This document shows positions 24,385 through 29,672 of a stretch of 33,509 nt of DNA, one piece after another. Each line of letters opens with the position of its first letter. The stretch's first letter is position 1. The stretch is from Pseudomonadota bacterium (lineage in GTDB: Bacteria; Desulfobacterota; Desulfovibrionia; Desulfovibrionales; Desulfovibrionaceae), in NCBI GenBank assembly GCA_023433925.1, contig JAEYTO010000057.1, positions 1 to 33,509 of the forward strand, in the 5' to 3' direction. The notes under the pieces are model-generated. The model was given only the letters and a program-made list of their open reading frames with translations, made no database searches and was not told where the DNA came from. Made by a program: the position numbers and the translations under genes.

Positions 24385-25092
24385 ATGAAGGCCATCAGCA
24401 TCATCGGCTACAAGAAGACCGGCAAGACCACTCTGGCCGTCAGCCTGGCCCGCGAACTCGCCTCGCGCGGCCTGAAGGTCGCCGCGGCCAAGTTCACCCA
24501 CCACGGCTTCGACCGCGAGAGCACGGACACGGCCATGCTCGCCGAGGTCTGCTCGGCCGTGGTCGGCCTGTCCGAGGGCCAGACGCAGATCGTCTGGAGC
24601 GGCCCCCGCTTCCTGCCCGACCTTCTGCCGCTCGTGTCGGCCGACGTGCTCATCGTCGAGGGCGGCAAGTCCCTCGGCTGGCTGCCGCGCGTGCTCCTGC
24701 TGCGCTCGCCCGGCGAGGCCGACGAGCTGGGCCGCGAGCTGGCCCTGGCCACCTTCGGCCAGGTGGGCGCGCCCGGCCTGCACTCCGTGGCCGACGTGTC
24801 CGAGCTGGCCGCGCTCGTGCTGGCCAAGGGCTTCGCCCTGCCCGGCCTGGACTGCGGCTCCTGCGGCCTGGAGACATGCTGGCGCATGGCCGAGCGCATG
24901 GTGGCCGGCACGGTCAACGGCGAGGACAAGCCCTGCAAGGCCGCGCACGGCGCGCTGCGCATCGAGATCGGCGGGGCCGGGCTGGCCATGAACCCCTTCG
25001 TGGCCGCCCTCGTGCGCGGGGCCATCGCCGGCATGCTCGGCCAGCTCAAGGGCTACGCGCCGGGCACGCCCGTGCGCATTGAGATGGATTAG
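24385..25092 (+). CDS. MobB-like P-loop protein with a C-terminal four-Cys iron-sulfur motif
   Basis: Residues 1-145 resemble MobB, the GTP-binding helper of molybdopterin guanine dinucleotide synthesis: P-loop IIGYKKTGKTTL at 6-17, FTHHGFDRESTDTAML, and DVLIVEGGKSLG at about 88-98. Residues 155-185 carry LDCGSCGLETC and a fourth Cys in DKPCK (Cys157, 160, 165, 184), the spacing of the RnfB-type [4Fe-4S] motif. The C-terminal AMNPFVAALVRGAIAGMLGQLKGY is conserved-looking but unknown to me. GGAGG is 9 nt before this ATG; the ATG at 24379 is only 3 nt from it. The link to the tungstate transporter suggests a role in tungsten cofactor delivery (inference). Confidence 0.85.
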   Translation: MKAISIIGYKKTGKTTLAVSLARELASRGLKVAAAKFTHHGFDRESTDTAMLAEVCSAVVGLSEGQTQIVWSGPRFLPDLLPLVSADVLIVEGGKSLGWLPRVLLLRSPGEADELGRELALATFGQVGAPGLHSVADVSELAALVLAKGFALPGLDCGSCGLETCWRMAERMVAGTVNGEDKPCKAAHGALRIEIGGAGLAMNPFVAALVRGAIAGMLGQLKGYAPGTPVRIEMD

Positions 25093-25137
25093 GCAGGCGA
25101 GCAGGCCGCCGCCCTCCCCAGTCATCTGCAAGTTGCT

Positions 25138-25989
25138 CTAATGGTCATACTGCTTGGCGTAGGCAGCGTCGTTGTACAGCCCTTCGCCATGCTTGTCCTT
25201 GCCGTAAGCGCCGATGATTGCCTGGCCCTTGGGCGAGGTCAGGAACTCGATGAACTCGATCGCCAGGGGTTGGGCCGGAGTGGCCCCGGCGGGCACGGCC
25301 AAGGTGTGGTAGGTGTTGACGATGAACGGGTCGCCCGAGAAAAGTATCTTGAGGTTGCCTAGTTCCTTCTTGGCCGCCACCCAAGTCGAGCTGTCGGTCA
25401 TGAAGTAGCCGCCTTCCGCATCGGCGCTGCGCAGGGTCTTCATCATGAAGTCGTTGGTCACGATGTACCAGCTTCCGGAGGGCTGGATGCCGGCCTTCCG
25501 CCAGACGTCCATCTCCTTCTTGTGCGTGCCGGAGTTGTCGCCGCGGGAAAAGAACTTGGCCTGGGCCTTGGCGATGCGCGCATAGGCGTCGGCGATGCCC
25601 GTGGCCTTGGCCACGTTGGCGGGATCGGACGCGGGCCCCACGAGGAAGAACTCGTTGGAGCCGATGAGCCTGCGCTCGACGGCCCAGCCGTCCTGGACAG
25701 CCTTCTTCTCGGCCTCGGGCGCATGGACCATGACCATGTCGACCTGCTTGCCCTTGAGATACTTCAGGGACTCTCCGGAGCCGGCCTTGACCCAGCACAG
25801 CCGCGCATCCTTGCCGGCCAGGAAGCTCTCGGCCAGTACGCGGACCAGACCCAACTCGCCAGGGCTGCCCGTGGCTAGCCGAAGCTCCGTACCGCCGGAG
25901 CCGTAGGTTTCCTCACACTGCTGGGCCGATGCCATGGCAGGCAGATACGATAAGGCGAAGGTCAACAGAAGGACGATGCATCTTTTCAT
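25138..25989 (-). CDS. tupA: Tungstate-binding periplasmic protein
   Basis: The 283-residue protein has a signal peptide (CIVLLLTFALSYLPAMASA, cut before QQCEE) and TupA signatures: LRLATGSPGELGLV near residue 35, SRGDNSGTHKKE near 145-156, GSWYIVTNDFMMKTLR, and the ending YGKDKHGEGLYND. TupA binds tungstate with very high affinity and hands it to TupBC. GGGAG precedes the ATG at 25987-25989; a longer frame to 26046 passes through the operator and is rejected. Unlike the usual tupABC order, tupA is on the opposite strand and converges with the mobB-like gene, 45 bp apart, but has its own copy of the palindrome upstream. Confidence 0.93.
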   Translation of the reverse strand: MKRCIVLLLTFALSYLPAMASAQQCEETYGSGGTELRLATGSPGELGLVRVLAESFLAGKDARLCWVKAGSGESLKYLKGKQVDMVMVHAPEAEKKAVQDGWAVERRLIGSNEFFLVGPASDPANVAKATGIADAYARIAKAQAKFFSRGDNSGTHKKEMDVWRKAGIQPSGSWYIVTNDFMMKTLRSADAEGGYFMTDSSTWVAAKKELGNLKILFSGDPFIVNTYHTLAVPAGATPAQPLAIEFIEFLTSPKGQAIIGAYGKDKHGEGLYNDAAYAKQYDH

Positions 25990-26012
25990 GGCGGACTCCC
26001 ACGTTGAAGTTG

Positions 26013-26032
26013 TTATGCCAAACAGGACATAA
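26013..26032 (-). promoter_or_regulatory. Tungsten-locus palindrome, site B (before tupA), with overlapping promoter
   Basis: TTATGCC-AAACAG-GACATAA; one arm is the full consensus, the other differs by one base. On the minus strand a promoter TTGACT (26052-26057) with AGTTAT 17 nt later (26029-26034) would have its -10 inside the site. It lies 24 nt before the tupA ATG. Confidence 0.8.
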
Positions 26033-26159
26033 CTACTCCAACACACCTGGAAGTCAATGGAATAAGATTTCCGCCGTACCGGCCTGGAGCTGGTGTCGGC
26101 CTTGTCAGCCTGTTGATAAACAGGCCGCGCGGGCCAGGATGGCCGCCGGATACGAAGCT

Positions 26160-26184
26160 GAAAAAAGCCAGAACGGCTTTTTTC
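26160..26184. terminator. Bidirectional terminator after the HEAT-repeat gene
   Basis: A perfect 10-bp stem GAAAAAAGCC/GGCTTTTTTC around a 5-nt loop has T-runs on both strands. It would end transcription of the minus-strand HEAT gene, whose stop is about 50 nt away, and shields the tupA promoter. Confidence 0.85.
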
Positions 26185-26236
26185 AACAGTCTGTTATGAC
26201 TCCATGACGGACGTGGCTTGTGGCGGAAGGCCGGTA

Positions 26237-26755
26237 CTACTCGATCCCTGCCCGCAGTTGCCTTATGGCCCATGCAGCCATGGTCTGCACGTGCAGGTGC
26301 TCGTCTCGAAGAGCGTTTCCGAGAGGCGCTTTGGCCTCTGGTTCCCCAAGCCTGCCAAGGGCGTTGGCTGCCGCGGCGCGCACCTGGGGATCGGTGTCCT
26401 GCAAGGCTTCGACAAAGAAGGGGAGGAAGGATTTCCGCCCCAGGTTGCTCAAGGCCGCGATGGCCTCGCAGCGCACTTCCGCCTCCTTATCCCGCAAGGC
26501 CTGGAGGAATGGCTCCTGGGCGCTGCATAGACGCCGCAGCGTCTTGATCGCCTGCAAGCGCTTGCTTTCGCTTCCCGAGGCGAGAATCTCCATGATCTCC
26601 AGGGAGACGGCATCGCCGCACGCGCGGAGAGCGGCTTCCATCAACGCGATGTCGCCAGATCCCCATTCGCGGTCGCCGGACGGCGCTCCTTGCTCCATGG
26701 GGGCAATGCCCTGGGCGCCTGCGCTGGCAACGGTCAAGCTAGGCTTGGAACTCAT
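26237..26755 (-). CDS. HEAT-repeat protein in the tungsten locus
   Basis: The 172-residue protein has an unstructured N-terminal 35 residues, then three to four HEAT/PBS-lyase type repeats: SGSESKRLQAIKTLRRLCSA, LRDKEAEVRCEAIAALSNLG, LQDTDPQVRAAAANALGRLG and LRDEHLHVQTMAAWAIRQL. There is no signal peptide or membrane segment, so it is cytoplasmic. Such repeats form a helical scaffold for protein binding. AGGAAATA precedes the ATG, which overlaps by one base the TAA that would end the extended form of the upstream small ORF. Its promoter is presumably the one near site C. Its job is unknown; the context suggests a maturation partner for tungsten enzymes. Confidence 0.82.
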   Translation of the reverse strand: MSSKPSLTVASAGAQGIAPMEQGAPSGDREWGSGDIALMEAALRACGDAVSLEIMEILASGSESKRLQAIKTLRRLCSAQEPFLQALRDKEAEVRCEAIAALSNLGRKSFLPFFVEALQDTDPQVRAAAANALGRLGEPEAKAPLGNALRDEHLHVQTMAAWAIRQLRAGIE

Positions 26756-26844
26756 TATTTCCTGGAAGGTAAGCGCTGCCTCAGCGCGGAAAAGAGCGCC
26801 TGACCATCACGGGCTTTCTCGGACCTGCTGCTCCCCGGAAGCCT

Positions 26845-27024
26845 TCACGAACCGTGCCCGGCGAGGCGTCTCTCATCGGTCCTGGCGTCCTTGCTCCTGG
26901 CGCGCCTGAGCGCCATGCGCCGGCTGCGCTCAATGACGCCTTGCATTTCAAACCCCAGTCCGAAATAGGGAGCGGCCTTGGGCTCCTCGGCGGTGGTCTG
27001 CGCTCGTGGCTTGGTGTCTCGCAT
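26845..27024 (-). CDS. Tiny basic protein (59 residues) behind the site C palindrome; possible UGA read-through
   Basis: The frame begins MRDTKPRAQTTAEEPKAAPY, continues FGLGFEMQGVIERSRRMALR and a strongly basic tail, and stops at TGA (26845-26847). A perfect AGGAGG lies 8 nt before the ATG, and the site C palindrome is about 40 nt upstream. The same frame continues past the TGA for 30 more codons (ending in ALFSALRQRLPSRK) to a TAA at 26755-26757 that overlaps the start of the HEAT gene by one base. This suggests the ORF was, or is, 90 codons long with an in-frame UGA. I recognise no family. It may be a partner of the HEAT protein. Confidence 0.65.
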   Translation of the reverse strand: MRDTKPRAQTTAEEPKAAPYFGLGFEMQGVIERSRRMALRRARSKDARTDERRLAGHGS

Positions 27025-27063
27025 GGCGACTGCCTCCTGCTGAATGCTCTTCGTCGGAATAAA

Positions 27064-27083
27064 CTATGTCATTTTTGACATAG
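27064..27083 (-). promoter_or_regulatory. Tungsten-locus palindrome, site C (before the tiny ORF and HEAT gene)
   Basis: CTATGTC-ATTTTT-GACATAG, with perfect 7-bp arms. It lies 39 nt before the ATG of the 59-residue ORF on the minus strand. A possible minus-strand promoter TTGCTA-N17-TTTATT would place the site between its -35 and -10 boxes, but the boxes are weak. Confidence 0.78.
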
Positions 27084-27256
27084 CAAGGCGGAACCGTCAA
27101 CAGCAAAAGGTGTGATAGTGATTAAATTTTAATATGTTACAGAAAGCAGATGTGATTGCGCAATCTTTTTCCCAGGTTATCCTTTCCGCCCCTCCAGCCA
27201 GGACGCGCAAGCATGGCGCGGCCTTTGGTGCCAAAAGTCAATCAAGCCTCCCGGTT
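27084..27256. other. A/T-rich divergent spacer between sites C and D
   Basis: This 173-bp stretch separates two divergent units. It contains an A/T-rich block (around 27115-27140) that stands out from the GC-rich surroundings and could hold upstream promoter elements. I see no gene. Confidence 0.5.
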
Positions 27257-27284
27257 TTGACCCTGCTCCATCGTTGGTTATTAT
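27257..27284 (+). promoter_or_regulatory. Sigma-70 promoter for the FmdE-fusion gene
   Basis: TTGACC (27257-27262) and TATTAT (27279-27284) are 16 nt apart, each one base from consensus. The palindrome at 27281-27300 covers the -10 box and the start point, so binding there should block transcription. Confidence 0.75.
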
Positions 27285-27300
27285 GTCAATGGTGACATAA
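27281..27300 (+). promoter_or_regulatory. Tungsten-locus palindrome, site D (before the FmdE-fusion gene)
   Basis: TTATGTC-AATGGT-GACATAA, with perfect 7-bp arms; the best example of the five sites. It overlaps the -10 box. A short hairpin TGTCGCG/CGCGACA (27310-27329) follows in the leader. Confidence 0.85.
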
Positions 27301-27392
27301 AGAGGCGGGTGTCGCGAGAGTCCGCGACATCCAGCGAAACGAAGAATCCACCCACCGAGTGTCCGGGAGCCGGGCTGAAGGAGTTCGTGCGC

Positions 27393-29060
27393 ATGCATGC
27401 GGAGACCGCAGAGGCGCAATCGCGCGTGGCGCGCATTGGTGAATATTCATTCGACGAGTTCTGCGAGGCGGTGACCAGATTCCATGGCTACCCGGCGCCT
27501 GGCGTGCTGTTGGGCGGCTTCATGGTCGAGGAGGCCAAGCATCATTGTCCTCCTGACGTGCTGCTGGACGCCGTGTGCGAGACGAGCTGGTGTCTGCCCG
27601 ACTCCATCCAGATGCTCACGGCGTGTTCCACGGGCAATGGCTGGCTACGCGTCATCAATCTCGGCCGCTACGCGCTCACTCTGTTCGACAAGCACGAAGG
27701 CTCGGGGGCGCGGGTCGCCCTTGATCCGGACAAGCTCCAGGCCTGGCCGGCCATCGCCGACTGGTATCTCAAGCGCAAGCCCAAGGCCGAACAGGACTCG
27801 GCTGCCCTGCGCGAGCAGATCAGGCTTGCCGGGGCCTCGGTCTGCTCGGTGGAGCATGTCACGGTCAGGTCCGAGCTGTTGCGCAAGCGCGGCAAGGGCT
27901 CCATCGCCATCTGCCCGTTGTGCCGAGAGGCTTATCCTTCGGTTCATGGTGAGATCTGCCGTGGCTGCCAGGGCGAAGCTCCATACGTCGAGCGCCTGGC
28001 GGACCGGCGCGTCACGCAGACCGTCCCGCCCGTGCGCAGCGTGCCCGTGGCCGAGGCCGTGGGCCTGACCGCCCTGCACGACATGACGCGCATCGAGCCG
28101 GGCGCGAGCAAGGGCGCGGAGTTTCTGCGTGGCCAGCGCATCGAGGCCGGCGACGTCTGCCGTTTGCAGCAGATGGGGCGCTTCCATCTTTATGTCGAGG
28201 AGCAGGGCGCGCCGGCAGGTGATTGGATCCACGAGGACAAGGCCGCCGAGGCCTTTGCCGCGGCGCTGGCCGGCCAGGGCACGCGCCTGGAAGGCCAGCC
28301 GCGCGAGGGCAAGGTCAATCTGGTGGCCGAACAGGACGGCCTGTTGCTCGTGGACGAGCCACGCCTGCAACGCTTCAATCTGCTGCCCGATGTCATGGCC
28401 GCCAGCCGCAAGAGCCACAGTCTCGTCAAGGCCGGGGCCAGGATCGCGGCCACGCGCGCCATCCCCCTCCATCTGTCGGCCGAGCGCTTCCGCGCGGCCA
28501 TGGCCATGCTCGCGGATGATCCGCTCGTGGAGGTCCGTCCTCTTATTCCCCTCAAGGCCGGCATTCTCATCACCGGCAACGAGGTCTTCCAGGGACTCAT
28601 TGAGGACAAGTTCGAGGCAGTCGTCAGATCCAAGCTGGCCAGATTCGGCTGCCCCGTCGTGGGCACGGTGGTGGCTCCGGACGACCGCGAGGCGATCGCG
28701 ACCGGGTTGAAACGGCTTGTGGACGCAGGCAGCGGCCTGGTGGTGACCACGGCCGGCCTGTCCGTGGACCCGGACGACGTGACGCGCCAGGGGCTCCTGG
28801 ACGCCGGGGTCGAGGACGCGCTGTACGGCATGCCCGTGCTGCCGGGCGCCATGACTCTGCTGGCCCGCCTGGGTCCGGTCAGGATCATTGGCGTGCCCGC
28901 CTGCGCGCTGTTTTTCAAGACCACGAGCCTGGACATCCTGCTGCCCAGGGTGCTGGCCGGCGTCGAGATCACCCGCGCGGACCTGTCCCGGCTCGCCAAC
29001 GGCGGCATGTGCATGGAGTGCAAGACGTGCACCTATCCGAAATGTCCCTTCGGAACATAG
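27393..29060 (+). CDS. FmdE domain, zinc finger and molybdopterin-binding domain fusion with C-terminal Cys cluster
   Basis: This 555-residue protein has an FmdE-like domain (about 18-135; FHGYPAPGVLLGG where FmdE usually has HGHxCPG, then CSTGNGWLRVINLGRYALTLFD), a CPLC...CRGC zinc finger (Cys174, 177, 189, 192), a middle region of about 180 residues with FLRGQRIEAGDVCRLQQMG, and a MoeA/MoaB-type molybdopterin-binding domain (about 383-525; GILITGNEVFQG, TTAGLSVDPDDVT). The protein ends in CMECKTC-x4-C (Cys540, 543, 546, 551). I chose ATG 27393 because AAGGAG is 9 nt upstream; a GTG at 27309 would add 28 residues. It lies before modE-like and fdhAB, so it may handle the W/Mo-pterin cofactor of FdhA (inference). 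Confidence 0.85.
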   Translation: MHAETAEAQSRVARIGEYSFDEFCEAVTRFHGYPAPGVLLGGFMVEEAKHHCPPDVLLDAVCETSWCLPDSIQMLTACSTGNGWLRVINLGRYALTLFDKHEGSGARVALDPDKLQAWPAIADWYLKRKPKAEQDSAALREQIRLAGASVCSVEHVTVRSELLRKRGKGSIAICPLCREAYPSVHGEICRGCQGEAPYVERLADRRVTQTVPPVRSVPVAEAVGLTALHDMTRIEPGASKGAEFLRGQRIEAGDVCRLQQMGRFHLYVEEQGAPAGDWIHEDKAAEAFAAALAGQGTRLEGQPREGKVNLVAEQDGLLLVDEPRLQRFNLLPDVMAASRKSHSLVKAGARIAATRAIPLHLSAERFRAAMAMLADDPLVEVRPLIPLKAGILITGNEVFQGLIEDKFEAVVRSKLARFGCPVVGTVVAPDDREAIATGLKRLVDAGSGLVVTTAGLSVDPDDVTRQGLLDAGVEDALYGMPVLPGAMTLLARLGPVRIIGVPACALFFKTTSLDILLPRVLAGVEITRADLSRLANGGMCMECKTCTYPKCPFGT

Positions 29061-29127
29061 GGGCCGGCCCGCCCGCGCACCGCGTGCTTGGCCGCCCCGG
29101 GGAGGAACAATGAAGGAGCGACATCCC

Positions 29128-29526
29128 ATGGTCAGGCTGCATCTCTGGCTCGAAACCGAGGAAGGGGTCTTCTTCGGCCTCGGCAGGCTGCAGCTCCTGG
29201 AGCGCATCGAGTCCCGCGGCTCGCTCAAGGCCGCAGCGGCGAGCCTGGATATGTCCTACCGGGCCGCCTGGGGCAAGATCAAGCGCACCGAGCGCATCCT
29301 CGGCTTCAGCCTCATCGAGAAAACGGCCGGCAACCGCTCGGGCTATCGGCTTACCGAGGTCGGGCAACTGCTCATGGACAGGTACCGTCAATGGCTGACC
29401 GAGGTCGAGGAGCTGGCCCTTGAGCGTGCTCGCAAGCTCCTGCCCTGCGACCCGTGCGGGTACGGAAGGCCGGCCGGTGATTCTCGGGAGTTGCCGATCC
29501 ATTCCAAGATGGGCAAGGCCAGCTGA
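29128..29526 (+). CDS. ModE-type HTH protein without a molybdate-binding domain
   Basis: The 132-residue protein has the ModE N-terminal winged helix: LHLWLETEEGVFFGLGRLQLLERIESRGSLKAAAASLDMSYRAAWGKIKRTERILG, followed by EKTAGNRSGYRLTEVGQLLMDRY. The TOBE domains that bind molybdate in E. coli ModE are absent; the C-terminus instead has LLPCDPCG and a polar tail. It may bind DNA constitutively or sense metal through the Cys pair. AAGGAG is 9 nt before this ATG; an ATG at 29110 (GGAGG, 4 nt spacing) would add six residues. It follows the FmdE fusion gene by under 70 nt, so they are likely co-transcribed. Confidence 0.87.
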   Translation: MVRLHLWLETEEGVFFGLGRLQLLERIESRGSLKAAAASLDMSYRAAWGKIKRTERILGFSLIEKTAGNRSGYRLTEVGQLLMDRYRQWLTEVEELALERARKLLPCDPCGYGRPAGDSRELPIHSKMGKAS

Positions 29527-29586
29527 GGCAAGTTGCTTTTTATAACATATTAAAATTCTTGACTTTATATTGAAACAACCCTTGAG

Positions 29587-29606
29587 GTATGTCATTATGG
29601 ACATAT
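29587..29606 (+). promoter_or_regulatory. Tungsten-locus palindrome, site E (before fdhA), with overlapping promoter
   Basis: gTATGTC-ATTATG-GACATAt has perfect 6-bp arms. TTGAAA (29570-29575) and CATTAT (29593-29598) are 17 nt apart, so the -10 lies inside the palindrome, as at site D. It is 66 nt before the fdhA ATG. A TTGACT at 29559 is an alternative -35 without a good -10. Confidence 0.8.
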
Positions 29607-29672
29607 TCATGTCGCCACGGCGGAAGCCCGCCCGGCGATGAGCAAAGGTCCCATTTACCTAAGGAGGCCGAT

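Noticed and set aside
26194..26214. A sixth palindrome TTATGAC...ATGAC
   Set aside because: Only the left arm resembles the motif; the right arm does not match GACATAA and no gene start is near.
27309..27392. GTG at 27309 as the start of the FmdE-fusion gene
   Set aside because: The purine stretch is only 3 nt away and the first 28 residues look unstructured; ATG 27393 has AAGGAG at good spacing. It remains possible.
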